Positions 7,722-18,088 of a stretch of 64,000 nucleotides of DNA are shown piece by piece (position 1 is the first letter of the stretch; each line of letters starts with the position of its first letter). Where the stretch lies: the NCBI RefSeq assembly GCF_900142175.1, contig NZ_FQZX01000001.1:2309345-2373344 (forward strand), in the 5' to 3' direction. Source of the DNA: Maribacter aquivivus (GTDB lineage: Bacteria; Bacteroidota; Bacteroidia; Flavobacteriales; Flavobacteriaceae). Made by a program: the position numbers and the translations under genes. The notes below the pieces were generated by a model. The model was not told where the DNA came from. It searched no databases and worked only from the letters and a program-made list of their open reading frames with translations.

Positions 7722-10496
7722 ATGAGCATTTATAAAGATTACCTTAAGGAGATTGAAGAGCGTAAAAGTCAAGGTCTTCATCCAAAGCCAATTGATGGTG
7801 CTGAATTACTTAGCCAAATCATTGAGCAAATTAAAGATGTGGATAATGAGTATAGAGAAGATTCTCTTAACTTTTTTATCTATAACGTTTTGCCTGGTAC
7901 CACTAGTGCTGCCGGAGTTAAAGCTAAATTTTTAAAAGAAATAGTTCTTGGAGAATCAGTAGTAAAAGAGATTACTCCTGCTTTTGCTCTTGAACAATTA
8001 TCTCACATGAAGGGTGGACCTTCAATAAAGGTATTGTTAGATATCGCATTAGGGTCTGATGAAGCATTGGCAAAACAGGCAGCTGAGGTCTTAAAAACTC
8101 AGGTTTTCCTTTATGAAGCAGATACTTCTCGTTTAGAAGAAGCTTTAAAAAATGGTAGTGCAATTGCGAAAGATATTATAGAAAGCTATGCCAAGGCAGA
8201 GTTTTTTACAAAGCTTCCTGAAATTGAAGAAGAAATAGAAGTAGTTACCTATATAGCTGGTGTTGGTGATATTTCAACAGATTTATTATCTCCAGGGGGT
8301 GATGCACACTCAAGATCAGATCGAGAGTTGCACGGTCAATGTATGTTTGAGCATAACAAAGACATGCAAAAGGAATTATTGGCTTTAAAAAAGCAACATC
8401 CAGATAAGCGTGTTATGCTTATTGCGGAAAAAGGAACAATGGGTGTTGGTTCTTCTAGAATGTCTGGTGTAAACAACGTAGCATTATGGACAGGGGTGCC
8501 TTTTAGCAAATATGTACCATTTATCAATTTTGCTCCGGTTATTGCAGGTACTAATGGTATTGCTCCAATTTTCTTGACGACTGTTGGTGTAACTGGTGGT
8601 ATAGGCTTAGATCTTAAAAACTGGGTAAAGCAAAAAGATGCTGAAGGCAATACTATTGTTGATGCAGATGGTGAACCAATTTTAAAGCAGATGTATTCTG
8701 TAGCAACAGGTACAGTGCTAACCATTAATACTAAAGAGAAAAAACTTTATCACGGTAAAGTAGAATTGAAAGATGTCTCTGCCGCATTTACTCCGCAAAA
8801 GATGGAGTTCATGAAAGCAGGTGGGTCTTACGCCGTTGTTTTCGGTAAAAAATTACAAACATTTGCTTCTAAAGTACTAGGTGTAGATGTTGTACCTGTA
8901 TATGCACCATCAAAAGAAATAACTATTGAAGGTCAAGGTTTAACAGCGGTAGAAAAAATATTTAATAGAAATGCAGTAGGAACATCAGGTGCAACGTTGC
9001 ACGCTGGTTCTTATGTACGTGCAGAAGTAAATATTGTAGGTTCTCAAGATACTACAGGTTTAATGACTTCTCAGGAATTAGAGATGATGGCCGCAACGGT
9101 TATATCTCCAATTGTTGATGGAGCGTACCAATCTGGTTGTCATACGGCATCGGTTTGGGATGATAAGTCTAAGGCTAACATTCCAAGATTAATGAGCTTT
9201 ATGAACGATTTTGGTTTAATTACCGGTCGTGATCCAAAAGGGAAATATTTTCCAATGACAGATGTTATTCATAAAGTATTGAATGATATTACCGTTGGTG
9301 ATTGGGATATCATTATTGGTGGAGATTCGCATACACGTATGTCTAAAGGTGTTGCTTTTGGTGCAGATTCTGGTACAGTAGCTTTGGCGTTGGCTACAGG
9401 TGAGGCAAGTATGCCAATTCCTGAGTCGGTTAAAGTAACCTTTAAAGGACAAATGAAATCGTATATGGATTTCCGTGATGTAGTTCACGCTACGCAGTCT
9501 CAAATGCTAAAGCAGTTTGGTGGCGAAAACGTATTCCAAGGTCGTGTTATTGAAGTTCATATCGGGACTTTAACTGCAGATGAAGCTTTTACATTTACTG
9601 ATTGGACGGCGGAGATGAAAGCTAAAGCATCTATTTGTATTTCTGAGGATGATACCTTAGTTGAATCTTTAGAGATTGCTAAAGGGCGTATCCAAATCAT
9701 GATTGAGAAAGGAATGGATAATGCAAAGGGCGTACTTCAAGGTTTGGTTGATAAAGCTGAAACTAGAATTACAGAACTTAAAACAGGGATTAGACCTTCT
9801 TTAAGACCAGATGCTAATGCTAAGTATCATGCAGAAGTTGTTATTGATTTAGATGAAATTGCTGAACCAATGATTGCTGATCCAGATGTAAATAATGACG
9901 ATGTATCAAAACGTTATACACATGATAACATTAGACCATTATCTTACTATGGCGGTACTAAAAAAGTAGATTTAGGGTTTGTAGGTTCTTGTATGGTTCA
10001 TAAGGGTGATATGAAAATATTAGCTCAAATGTTGAAAAATGTAGAGGCTCAATATGGTAAAGTGGAATTTAAAGCACCTTTAGTTGTTGCACCACCAACA
10101 TATAATATTGTTGATGAATTAAAAGCAGAAGGAGATTGGGATGTTCTAGTAAAATATTCAGGTTTTGAATTTGATGATAATGCACCAAAAGGTGTAGCAC
10201 GTACAGGATATGAAAATATGCTATACCTAGAACGCCCAGGTTGTAACTTATGTATGGGTAACCAAGAGAAAGCGGAACCAGGTGATACGGTAATGGCAAC
10301 ATCTACCCGTTTGTTTCAAGGTAGAGTTGTAAAAGATTCTGGTGAGAAAAAAGGAGAGTCTTTATTATCTTCTACTCCGGTAGTAGTTTTATCTACAATT
10401 TTAGGTAGAACACCTACTATGGCAGAATATGAAGCTGCTGTTGATGGTATTGTATTAACGAAGTTTAAGCCTTCTACCAAGCAATTGGTTAGATAG
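7722..10496 (+). CDS. acnB: Aconitate hydratase B (2-methylisocitrate dehydratase)
   Basis: 924 residues, the normal AcnB length with its N-terminal HEAT-like and swivel domains ahead of the catalytic core, the order that defines AcnB. [4Fe-4S] ligands are Cys757 (VGSCMVH), Cys841 and Cys844 (GCNLCMG). Core motifs such as GGDSHTRMSKGVAFGADSG are intact. It isomerises citrate to isocitrate in the TCA cycle and, in other bacteria, dehydrates 2-methylisocitrate. It is a single gene with its own leader and terminator. A second, unrelated-subfamily aconitase lies 1.9 kb downstream. Confidence 0.97.
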   Translation: MSIYKDYLKEIEERKSQGLHPKPIDGAELLSQIIEQIKDVDNEYREDSLNFFIYNVLPGTTSAAGVKAKFLKEIVLGESVVKEITPAFALEQLSHMKGGPSIKVLLDIALGSDEALAKQAAEVLKTQVFLYEADTSRLEEALKNGSAIAKDIIESYAKAEFFTKLPEIEEEIEVVTYIAGVGDISTDLLSPGGDAHSRSDRELHGQCMFEHNKDMQKELLALKKQHPDKRVMLIAEKGTMGVGSSRMSGVNNVALWTGVPFSKYVPFINFAPVIAGTNGIAPIFLTTVGVTGGIGLDLKNWVKQKDAEGNTIVDADGEPILKQMYSVATGTVLTINTKEKKLYHGKVELKDVSAAFTPQKMEFMKAGGSYAVVFGKKLQTFASKVLGVDVVPVYAPSKEITIEGQGLTAVEKIFNRNAVGTSGATLHAGSYVRAEVNIVGSQDTTGLMTSQELEMMAATVISPIVDGAYQSGCHTASVWDDKSKANIPRLMSFMNDFGLITGRDPKGKYFPMTDVIHKVLNDITVGDWDIIIGGDSHTRMSKGVAFGADSGTVALALATGEASMPIPESVKVTFKGQMKSYMDFRDVVHATQSQMLKQFGGENVFQGRVIEVHIGTLTADEAFTFTDWTAEMKAKASICISEDDTLVESLEIAKGRIQIMIEKGMDNAKGVLQGLVDKAETRITELKTGIRPSLRPDANAKYHAEVVIDLDEIAEPMIADPDVNNDDVSKRYTHDNIRPLSYYGGTKKVDLGFVGSCMVHKGDMKILAQMLKNVEAQYGKVEFKAPLVVAPPTYNIVDELKAEGDWDVLVKYSGFEFDDNAPKGVARTGYENMLYLERPGCNLCMGNQEKAEPGDTVMATSTRLFQGRVVKDSGEKKGESLLSSTPVVVLSTILGRTPTMAEYEAAVDGIVLTKFKPSTKQLVR

Positions 10497-10520
10497 TCAA
10501 GAAATAATTATTTTATATTA

Positions 10521-10553
10521 AAAATGCCTGAGTTAAACTCAGGCATTTTTTTG
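10521..10553. terminator. Bidirectional terminator after acnB
   Basis: AAAATGCCTGAGTT / AACTCAGGCATTTT forms a near-perfect hairpin followed by T-runs on both strands, between the convergent acnB and decarboxylase genes. Confidence 0.92.
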
Positions 10554-10610
10554 TTACAATTCATTTATCAGTACTAGAGTTTAATAGTACAGTAATTTTA
10601 ATAACCAATA

Positions 10611-12053
10611 TTAAACCGCATTTTTCCAATCTAAAAGAATTTGTTCAGCAAATGTTTCGCATTGATTTAAAGTGTCTTTTATATGATTTAATGTAGTATC
10701 TGGGTTAATTAAGCACATTCTTATTACTACTTGATTTTGTAAAATAGTAGTTACTAAAAGTGCTTCTTTTGATGCCACAACTCTCGCTGAAATTTCTTGA
10801 TTTAATTTATCCAGTTTTTTTTCAGATAATTTTGATTCTAAGGGGTTGTATCTAAAATTTATTATAGCCAAAGTTGCTAACGAAACAATTTCCCAATTTC
10901 CGCTTTCTCTTAATAAATCCTCCGTTTTATCGGCTAGGTCAATATTATAAGTAATTGCTTGTTTAAAAGCATCTAAGCCATATGTTTTTATAGACATGTA
11001 AAACTTTAAAGCTCTAAATCTTCTTGTTAGTTGAATACCGTAATCATAAAAATTAATTTCTGATTCGTTACCTTCTATATCTCTTAAATATTCTGGTTTT
11101 TCGCTAAAAGTATTGCTTAGCCATGATGCATCTTTTACCAAAAGACACCCAATTTCATAAGGTTGAAAAAACCATTTATGAGGGTCTACAGTTAAAGAAT
11201 CTGCACGTTCAATACCTCTTAGAGCCTTACTTCCTTTATCTGATAAAATAGCTGCTGCGCCATATGCTCCATCAATATGAAACCAAAGATTTTCTTTTTC
11301 ACAAATATCTGCTAACGTGTCTAAAGGGTCTACCGTTCCCGTATTTGTGGTTCCGGCAGAAGCTATAATACAAAAAGGTTTTCTGCCTTCTATTTTATCT
11401 TTTGCGATTTCATTTTTAAGTTTATTGATGCTTATTTTAAACTCTAAATCTGTAGGTATTATTTTAATCTGTTCTTTTTTAAAACCTAAGACCCTAATTG
11501 CTTTAATGTTAGAAGAATGTGCTTGGTCTGATAAATAAATAATGGCATTAGAAAAATCGTTTCCACATTTTACTCTTCTTGCGGTTACTAAAGCAGTTAA
11601 GTTTGCCATAGAACCTCCACTTGTGAAAATTCCACCACCTTTTTTTATCGGAAAATCGAACATTTTCAACAACCAATTTAAAGTAACGATTTCTAATTCT
11701 GCTGCTGCAGGAGCAACAATCCATCCGCCAGAAAAAATATTAAAACCTGTTGCTAAAGAATCGGAAATTGCACTGATAAAATTACTGGGTCCGGGTACAA
11801 AAGAAAATGATTTTGGATGACCAGAAATATTAGCGTTGGGTATTACATTGTCCATGACAAAGTCTAAAACTTTATCTGCAGGCATACCTTTATCTGGGGC
11901 TTCTTGTAAAAAAATAGAATCCATTTCTTTTCTTGAAGCAATACTTACGGGATTTTTACTCTCAATTTCTGTATAATGCTCAACAATTAAGTCTACAATT
12001 TTATAACCATAAGATTGCATTTCTTCTTTTGATAAGTGAAAAGGTGATTTCAT
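10611..12053 (-). CDS. PLP-dependent group II amino-acid decarboxylase
   Basis: 480 residues from the ATG at 12053; the longer frame starts at a GTG and adds 34 residues with no homology-like features. It is a fold-type I PLP enzyme of the aromatic-L-amino-acid decarboxylase/glutamate decarboxylase group. The PLP lysine is K293 in DPHKW, the PLP-ring Asp is D261 in HIDGAYG, a GTTNTGTVDPL phosphate-region motif is present, and the N-terminal SGHPKSFSFVPGPSNF segment is typical of the family. The substrate cannot be read from the sequence (tyrosine, tryptophan, DOPA or another residue). It is a single gene between two aconitases and convergent with acnB. No transporter neighbour points to an acid-resistance system. 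Confidence 0.88.
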   Translation of the reverse strand: MKSPFHLSKEEMQSYGYKIVDLIVEHYTEIESKNPVSIASRKEMDSIFLQEAPDKGMPADKVLDFVMDNVIPNANISGHPKSFSFVPGPSNFISAISDSLATGFNIFSGGWIVAPAAAELEIVTLNWLLKMFDFPIKKGGGIFTSGGSMANLTALVTARRVKCGNDFSNAIIYLSDQAHSSNIKAIRVLGFKKEQIKIIPTDLEFKISINKLKNEIAKDKIEGRKPFCIIASAGTTNTGTVDPLDTLADICEKENLWFHIDGAYGAAAILSDKGSKALRGIERADSLTVDPHKWFFQPYEIGCLLVKDASWLSNTFSEKPEYLRDIEGNESEINFYDYGIQLTRRFRALKFYMSIKTYGLDAFKQAITYNIDLADKTEDLLRESGNWEIVSLATLAIINFRYNPLESKLSEKKLDKLNQEISARVVASKEALLVTTILQNQVVIRMCLINPDTTLNHIKDTLNQCETFAEQILLDWKNAV

Positions 12054-12392
12054 GAAGTTTTTAATTTTGTGTAAAATACATGAAGTAACCCAATTGGTTT
12101 CAAAAAAAGCTTTAAAATAATAAGGGTGTTTAATCTGCAATTTTTGGTAGTGCACATAGTATAGTAGATTATTAAGTTGCGGTTGAGGGTGTTGTTTTGA
12201 CTAAGGATGTGGCAACTATTGAGATGTATTAAAGGTAATTTATGTAGTATATGTAGCTTGAGTGCTCATAATCAAGCCTTTTTGATTCAATTTTTTATAG
12301 TCATTCTTTATTTCAAATGTGGTTTCAAAATCATCGTACATTTCGTATCTTGTACAGATAAGATAGATTAACAATTTTTATAAATAGATTTT
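12054..12392 (+). other. Divergent intergenic region before the second aconitase
   Basis: 339 bases between the divergent decarboxylase and aconitase genes. The sequence TATCTTG (12346-12352), 40 bp before the aconitase ATG, resembles the -7 box seen upstream of acnB. No clear -33 TTTG is placed correctly. Nothing else recognisable was found. Confidence 0.35.
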
Positions 12393-14666
12393 ATGGCTTT
12401 TGACATAGATATGATTAAAAAAGTTTACGCTTCCATGTCGGAAAGTGTAGGCAAGGCGAGAGAGATTGTAGGTAAGCCTCTAACTCTTTCAGAAAAGATT
12501 TTATATTCTCACTTATGGGATGGCACTCCTAATAAACCATTTACAAGAGGTAAAGATTATGTTGATTTTGCTCCGGATCGTATTGCTTGTCAAGATGCTA
12601 CGGCTCAAATGGCTCTATTGCAGTTTATGCAAGCAGGTAAGCCTAAGGTTGCTGTACCAACTACAGTACACTGTGATCACTTAATTCAGGCTAAAAATGG
12701 TGCTACTGCAGATTTAAAATCGGCAAACACTACAAGTGCAGAAGTTTTTGATTTCTTAGAATCTGTTTCTAATAAGTACGGAATTGGTTTCTGGAAACCA
12801 GGTGCTGGTATTATTCACCAAGTAGTATTGGAGAATTATGCATTCCCAGGTGGAATGATGATCGGTACCGATTCTCATACTGTTAATGCAGGTGGATTAG
12901 GTATGGTTGCCATTGGTGTTGGTGGTGCAGATGCTGTTGATGTTATGGCAGGTATGGCATGGGAGCTTAAATTTCCAAAATTAATAGGTGTAAAGTTAAC
13001 TGGAACTATTTCTGGATGGACAGCACCAAAAGATGTTATATTAAAAGTTGCCGAAATTCTTACCGTTAAAGGTGGAACGGGAGCTATCGTTGAATACTTT
13101 GGTTCAGGTGCAAAATCTTTATCATGTACAGGTAAGGGTACAATTTGTAACATGGGTGCCGAAATAGGAGCAACAACTTCTACTTTTGGTTATGACGAGT
13201 CTATGGAGCGTTATTTGAGAGCTACCGATAGAGCTGATATTGCTGATGCGGCAAATGAGGTTAAAGAGCATTTAACTGCAGATGATGAAGTATATGCAAA
13301 CCCTGAACAATATTTTGATGAGGTTATTGAAATTAACTTGTCTGAATTAACACCATTATTGAATGGTCCTTTTACTCCAGATTTATCTACGAAAGTTGGT
13401 AAAGACATGACAGAAAAGGCTACTGCACACGAATGGCCGTTAGCTGTTGAGTGGGGATTAATTGGTTCTTGTACCAACTCTTCTTATGAAGATTTATCTA
13501 GAGCTTCTTCAATTGCACAACAAGCTATTGATAAAGGAATTAAAATGAATTCTGAATTAGGAATTAATCCTGGTTCTGAACAAGTACGTTATACAGCAGC
13601 CCGTGATGGTATTCTTGGAATATTTGAGAAATTAGATGCTAAGATATTTACTAACGCGTGTGGACCATGTATTGGACAGTGGGCACGTTACAGCGATCCT
13701 AAAAATGCGCCAAAGAATAGTATTGTTCACTCTTTCAACAGAAACTTTGCAAAACGTGCAGATGGTAATCCTAATACGCACGCATTTGTAGCTTCGCCAG
13801 AAATTACAGCGGCAATTGCAATTGCAGGTAGATTGGATTTTAACCCGATGACGGATAAATTAATCAATGAAAAAGGAGAAGAAGTAATGTTCGATGAGCC
13901 TACAGGGTGGGAATTACCTCCTAAAGGTTTTGCAGTGGAAGATGCAGGTTTTCTTGCACCTGATGAAGATGGATCTGGTGTGGAAGTTAAAGTTGCTTCA
14001 GATTCTGAACGTTTACAATTGTTAGAACCATTTACACCTATAAAAGACGAGAGTTTAATGGGTGCCAAATTGTTGATTAAGGCATTTGGTAAGTGTACAA
14101 CGGATCACATTTCTATGGCAGGACCATGGTTACGTTTCCGTGGTCATTTAGATAATATTTCTAATAACTGTTTAATTGGTGCTGTAAACGCATTTGGTCA
14201 TAAGACTAACTTGGTTAAGAATCAATTGAACGGAGAGTTTGGTGGTGTTCCAGATACTGCACGTGCTTATAAAGCTGCAGGTGTAAAAAGCATTGTTGTT
14301 GGTGATCATAACTATGGTGAAGGATCTTCAAGAGAACATGCTGCAATGGAGCCACGTCATTTAGGTGTTGCTGCAGTAATTGTAAAATCATTTGCACGTA
14401 TACACGAAACAAACCTTAAAAAACAAGGTATGTTAGGGTTGACTTTTGCGAATGAAAGCGATTATGACCTTATTCAAGAAGATGATACCTTTAATTTTAT
14501 AGATATAGCAGATTTTGCGCCAGATAAGCAGTTAACGGTTGAGATTGTTCATGCAGATGGTAGTAAAGATGTAATCAAAGTAAACCATACTTATAATGCT
14601 GCACAAATTGGGTGGTATAGAGAAGGTTCAGCTTTAAACGTTATTAAGAGGGAAAACGCCTCATAA
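12393..14666 (+). CDS. acn: Aconitate hydratase, mitochondrial-type
   Basis: 757 residues, shorter than bacterial AcnA (about 890) and matching the mitochondrial-like aconitases of Bacteroidota. [4Fe-4S] ligands are Cys360 (GSCTNS), Cys423 and Cys426 (ACGPCIGQW). Core motifs [15 protein letters not shown] and the C-terminal swivel domain ([22 protein letters not shown]) are intact. It catalyses citrate/isocitrate interconversion. It is a single transcription unit ended by a hairpin at 14691. It overlaps functionally with AcnB; in organisms with two aconitases one is often used in oxidative or stationary phase, but nothing here shows which. Confidence 0.95.
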   Translation: MAFDIDMIKKVYASMSESVGKAREIVGKPLTLSEKILYSHLWDGTPNKPFTRGKDYVDFAPDRIACQDATAQMALLQFMQAGKPKVAVPTTVHCDHLIQAKNGATADLKSANTTSAEVFDFLESVSNKYGIGFWKPGAGIIHQVVLENYAFPGGMMIGTDSHTVNAGGLGMVAIGVGGADAVDVMAGMAWELKFPKLIGVKLTGTISGWTAPKDVILKVAEILTVKGGTGAIVEYFGSGAKSLSCTGKGTICNMGAEIGATTSTFGYDESMERYLRATDRADIADAANEVKEHLTADDEVYANPEQYFDEVIEINLSELTPLLNGPFTPDLSTKVGKDMTEKATAHEWPLAVEWGLIGSCTNSSYEDLSRASSIAQQAIDKGIKMNSELGINPGSEQVRYTAARDGILGIFEKLDAKIFTNACGPCIGQWARYSDPKNAPKNSIVHSFNRNFAKRADGNPNTHAFVASPEITAAIAIAGRLDFNPMTDKLINEKGEEVMFDEPTGWELPPKGFAVEDAGFLAPDEDGSGVEVKVASDSERLQLLEPFTPIKDESLMGAKLLIKAFGKCTTDHISMAGPWLRFRGHLDNISNNCLIGAVNAFGHKTNLVKNQLNGEFGGVPDTARAYKAAGVKSIVVGDHNYGEGSSREHAAMEPRHLGVAAVIVKSFARIHETNLKKQGMLGLTFANESDYDLIQEDDTFNFIDIADFAPDKQLTVEIVHADGSKDVIKVNHTYNAAQIGWYREGSALNVIKRENAS

Positions 14667-14690
14667 TTCAACAACTCAAAATTTGTAAGG

Positions 14691-14720
14691 AAAACTCCTG
14701 ATATTAATCAGGAGTTTTTT
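14691..14720 (+). terminator. Intrinsic terminator after aconitase
   Basis: AAAACTCCTGAT / ATCAGGAGTTTT hairpin with TTTTTT tail. Confidence 0.92.
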
Positions 14721-14744
14721 AGTTTTGACCCCTATCTAATTTTT

Positions 14745-15311
14745 ATGACCAGACAAACGGTTTTTACCTTATTGATCATTGCTTTTGTAATTTCTTTTTT
14801 CGTCACCCCATTAGGTGATTATAGCAAGATTTTTCTTAACAGGGTTTTTGCCACTTCCCCAACAATTATTCAACCTGAAAAACGAGGTAAGATAACTGAC
14901 TATGATTGGAAATTAAAAGATCAGAATTGGAAGTTTTTTAACTTTGAGGAAGCAAAAGGTAAGGTTGCATTCATTACTTTTTGGACTTCTTGGCATATGC
15001 CTTCTCAGGCGCAGTTAAAAGACGTGCAGTACCTTTACGACACTTACGGCGACAAGATGAAGTTCTATGTGATTACCAATGAAGAAAGAGCTCCTGTAGA
15101 GCTTTTTATGGAAGAGCAGGGCTATACTTTTCCAGTAACTTATCAAATAATTGGTGAGCCAAGTCCAATTTCATTATTAAAACCACCAGGGTCTTACTTA
15201 ATAGATAAATCGGGTTCAATAGTAATACACCAAAATGCCATTGCTGATTGGGATAATGAAAAAGTTGATAAACTTCTTAATCAACTTATAGCTGAAAAGC
15301 CTAGTTTGTAG
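14745..15311 (+). CDS. Thioredoxin/TlpA-fold membrane protein lacking CxxC
   Basis: 188 residues with one N-terminal membrane anchor (about 5-24), so the domain faces the periplasm. The thioredoxin/TlpA-AhpC fold is clear: VAFITFWTSW at the active-site strand, MKFYVITNE after the first helix, the cis-proline region LKPPGSYLIDKSG, and a C-terminal helix. The usual WCxPC site reads W-H-M-P-S: both redox cysteines are replaced by His and Ser, and the rest of the protein contains no cysteine. It cannot act as a classical disulfide reductase; a binding or chaperone role is more likely. It is 79 bp after the aconitase and convergent with crtZ. Confidence 0.85.
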   Translation: MTRQTVFTLLIIAFVISFFVTPLGDYSKIFLNRVFATSPTIIQPEKRGKITDYDWKLKDQNWKFFNFEEAKGKVAFITFWTSWHMPSQAQLKDVQYLYDTYGDKMKFYVITNEERAPVELFMEEQGYTFPVTYQIIGEPSPISLLKPPGSYLIDKSGSIVIHQNAIADWDNEKVDKLLNQLIAEKPSL

Positions 15312-15323
15312 ATTTACCGATTA

Positions 15324-15770
15324 CTATTTCTTAAAATACTTGAAGGGTACAAACAACATACCAAAGCATTCGCCCTCACCTTTGCCTAAATGTTTGTGGT
15401 GCATCTTATGAGCTCTTCTAACACCTCTACTGTACCAATTATTAGCGTTTCTAAATAGTTTAAAGCGTTGGTGTATAAAGATATCATGCACCAAGAAATA
15501 AGCTATTCCATAGGCTAAAATTCCAAACCCTAACGGGTATCCATACCAAAAACCTGTGGTGCCTGAATAAAATAAAGACATACTGACAATTGCATAAAAG
15601 ATGAAGAACAGATCATTTCTTTCAAACCAAGAATCGTGATCCTTCTTGTGATGATCTTTATGAAGACTCCATAAAAAACCATGCATTACATATTTATGAG
15701 TAAACCAAGCCATGAATTCCATGAACAAAAAAGTTCCTAGAAAAATCAATATTCCAATAACTATATTCAT
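15324..15770 (-). CDS. crtZ: Beta-carotene hydroxylase CrtZ
   Basis: 148 residues, integral membrane di-iron hydroxylase of the fatty-acid hydroxylase superfamily. Four histidine clusters are visible: HKYVMH (25-30), HKDHH (37-41), HDIFIH, and HKMHHKH near the C-terminus. It adds hydroxyls at C3/C3' of beta-ionone rings, converting beta-carotene to zeaxanthin. The ATG overlaps the crtB stop (TAATG), so translation is coupled. It is the last gene of the carotenoid operon; no lycopene cyclase gene follows, so cyclisation must be encoded elsewhere. Confidence 0.93.
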   Translation of the reverse strand: MNIVIGILIFLGTFLFMEFMAWFTHKYVMHGFLWSLHKDHHKKDHDSWFERNDLFFIFYAIVSMSLFYSGTTGFWYGYPLGFGILAYGIAYFLVHDIFIHQRFKLFRNANNWYSRGVRRAHKMHHKHLGKGEGECFGMLFVPFKYFKK

Positions 15771-16609
15771 TATACTAAGTTCATTTTAAATTTAACGTAA
15801 GAACGCGCTAGTAAACCAAATTTTTGATAATTAGGTACTCTAATCCGTGCGTTTTTAATTTCTAAAGATGGTGTGCTTTGTAACTTATTCAACAGTTTAT
15901 AATAATATTTATACGCTGTATATACTCCAAATTTTGCATCTGTAGGCAAATTTACAATTCCTTCATATCCTTTTTTGAAATCTGCCTTTATTTCTTCAAC
16001 GATGCGTTTTTTAGATGCTTCATCTAACTCTTTCAAGTTCGTGTTTGGGAAATATGATCTATTTAGTTCCTCAAAATCAGCTTTTACATCTCGCAAGAAA
16101 TTTACTTTTTGAAATGCAGAACCTAATGCCATTGCTGATTCTTTTAATCGGTTATACTCTTCAATATCACCCTTTACAAAAACCTGAAGACACATTAAGC
16201 CAACAACATCTGCAGAACCATATATGTATTCTTTATATTCAGCATCGGTTCGGTAAATATTCTTCACCAAATCCATTCGCATACTTTTCATAAATGAATC
16301 AACCAAGTGCTTAGGTATATTGTAGGTATGATACGTATGCTGAAAAGAGTTTAAAATAGGATTAAGACTTATTTTATCTCGTAACGAAGCTTCAAGTTCT
16401 TCTTCGAATTTATCGAAAAGAACTTCTTTGTCATAATCATGAAAGGTGTCAACAATTTCATCTGCAAAGCGAACAAAACCATATATATTATAAATATGAC
16501 CACGTATAGATGAGTTAAGCATCTTGGTAGCTAATGCAAAAGACGTACTGTATCGTTTTGTAACAATCTTACTGCATTGGTATGAAACTTGATCAAAAGT
16601 ATCTTTCAT
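15770..16609 (-). CDS. crtB: Phytoene synthase CrtB
   Basis: 279 residues, all-helical trans-isoprenyl diphosphate synthase fold. Two Asp-rich motifs are present, DEIVD in VRFADEIVDTFHD and FLRDVKADFEE, which bind Mg-diphosphate in the family. It condenses two geranylgeranyl diphosphates to phytoene, the first committed carotenoid step. It lies 7 bp after crtI and overlaps crtZ by one base. Length is normal for flavobacteria. Confidence 0.94.
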   Translation of the reverse strand: MKDTFDQVSYQCSKIVTKRYSTSFALATKMLNSSIRGHIYNIYGFVRFADEIVDTFHDYDKEVLFDKFEEELEASLRDKISLNPILNSFQHTYHTYNIPKHLVDSFMKSMRMDLVKNIYRTDAEYKEYIYGSADVVGLMCLQVFVKGDIEEYNRLKESAMALGSAFQKVNFLRDVKADFEELNRSYFPNTNLKELDEASKKRIVEEIKADFKKGYEGIVNLPTDAKFGVYTAYKYYYKLLNKLQSTPSLEIKNARIRVPNYQKFGLLARSYVKFKMNLV

Positions 16610-16616
16610 AGGTTAA

Positions 16617-18074
16617 CTAATTATCTTTTATAATTAATTCTGACACTAATTTACCGGAGATTAATGCGGGTGGCACACCGGGACCAGGTACAGTCAGTTG
16701 TCCTGTGAAATATAAATCAACTACTTTTTTACTTCTTAGATTAGGTCTCAAAAATGCAGTCTGTGTTAAAGTATTGGCCATGCCATATGCATTGCCTTTA
16801 TATGAATTGTATCGTTCCACAAAGTCGTTTACACAGAATGTTTCTTTGAATATAATATTTTTTCTAATGTCTTGCCCGGTTCTTTTTTCAAAACGATTCA
16901 TTATTAAATCAAAATATTGACTTCTCAATGCTTCGGTATCTTTAAGAGCAGTAGCTATTGGTACTAGAAAAAATGCTGTTTCGCAACCATCGGGTGCCAT
17001 ACTTGCATCTGTTATCGATGGAAAATTAGCATAGAATAGCGGGTTTGTAGGCCATTTTGGATTGTCGTAAATTTCTTTAGCGTGTAGCTCAAAATCTGTA
17101 TCAAAAAATAGGTTGTGATGCTCAACGTTGTTCAGTTTAGTATCAAGCCCTATGTAAAATAATAATGAAGAAGGTGCAAATACCTTTTTATCCCAGTAGT
17201 TTTGAGAGTATTGCTGGTATTTTTTATCTAATAAGCTTTCTGAGTGATGGTAATCTGCTCCACTTAAAACAACATCTGCAGTAGAGGTTTTTCCATTGCA
17301 CGTAACACCTGTTGCTTTACCGTTGGTTACTTGAATTTTCTCAATGGCCGAATTTGTGTGTACTTTGACGCCAAGTTCTTTTGCAAGACTCTCCATAGCT
17401 TTTATTACTTCATACATACCACCTTTTGGATGCCATGTACCTAAGCCAAAATCTGCAAAATTCATAAAATTATAGAACGACGGAGTATTGCTAGGCTTGG
17501 CGCCAAGAAACAATACAGGAAATTCTAAAGTAGATATCAATTTTGGATTTTTAAAAGACTTACGTACTTGCGAACTAATAGTTTTAAAAAATTGGTCAAC
17601 TTTTAAAATGGTTTCTTTGGTTACCAACTCTAAAGGAGAAAGTCCTGGTCTTAGAACTACTTTGTTGATGGCAATATCATAATTTTCTTGTGCTTTACTA
17701 ATAAACTTTTTTAATGCTTTAGAGCTGCCAGGTTCTATTCTTTCAAACTCCTCACAAATTTTATCCATACTATCACCGATGGTAATAATATCGTCACTAA
17801 AGAAAATTTTATAAGCAGGACTCAGCTTATCTAGTTGGTAATAGTCTGATGTTTGTTTATTGAAATCGGCAAAAAACTTATCAAATATGTCTGGCATCCA
17901 ATACCAGCTCGGACCCATATCGAACGTAAAGCCATCTTTTATGAATTGAGAAGCTCTACCACCTACAGTGTCATTTTTCTCATATATAGAAACATCCCAA
18001 CCAGCTTTTGCCAAGTAACATGCCGCTGATAGTGATGAAAAACCAGAACCAATTACTATGCAGCTTTTATTCAT
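16617..18074 (-). CDS. crtI: Phytoene desaturase CrtI
   Basis: 485 residues from the ATG at 18074; a TTG three codons upstream is in frame but less likely. The N-terminal FAD dinucleotide-binding fold is IVIGSGFSSLSAACYLA, followed by the GGRAS pattern, and the C-terminal signature FTGQLTVPGPGVPPALISG is typical of CrtI. It desaturates phytoene to lycopene in or at the membrane. It is 14 bp after the CarH-like gene and 7 bp before crtB, hence part of the operon. Confidence 0.94.
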   Translation of the reverse strand: MNKSCIVIGSGFSSLSAACYLAKAGWDVSIYEKNDTVGGRASQFIKDGFTFDMGPSWYWMPDIFDKFFADFNKQTSDYYQLDKLSPAYKIFFSDDIITIGDSMDKICEEFERIEPGSSKALKKFISKAQENYDIAINKVVLRPGLSPLELVTKETILKVDQFFKTISSQVRKSFKNPKLISTLEFPVLFLGAKPSNTPSFYNFMNFADFGLGTWHPKGGMYEVIKAMESLAKELGVKVHTNSAIEKIQVTNGKATGVTCNGKTSTADVVLSGADYHHSESLLDKKYQQYSQNYWDKKVFAPSSLLFYIGLDTKLNNVEHHNLFFDTDFELHAKEIYDNPKWPTNPLFYANFPSITDASMAPDGCETAFFLVPIATALKDTEALRSQYFDLIMNRFEKRTGQDIRKNIIFKETFCVNDFVERYNSYKGNAYGMANTLTQTAFLRPNLRSKKVVDLYFTGQLTVPGPGVPPALISGKLVSELIIKDN

Positions 18075-18088
18075 TTGTATCAAAGAGA

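Noticed and set aside
9216..9503. Reverse-strand open frames within acnB and other long genes
   Set aside because: They mirror codon structure of the real gene, have no start context or homology-like motifs, and overlap completely.
10611..12155. Longer decarboxylase starting at GTG 12155
   Set aside because: The extra 34 residues have no family resemblance and the ATG at 12053 gives the normal N-terminus.
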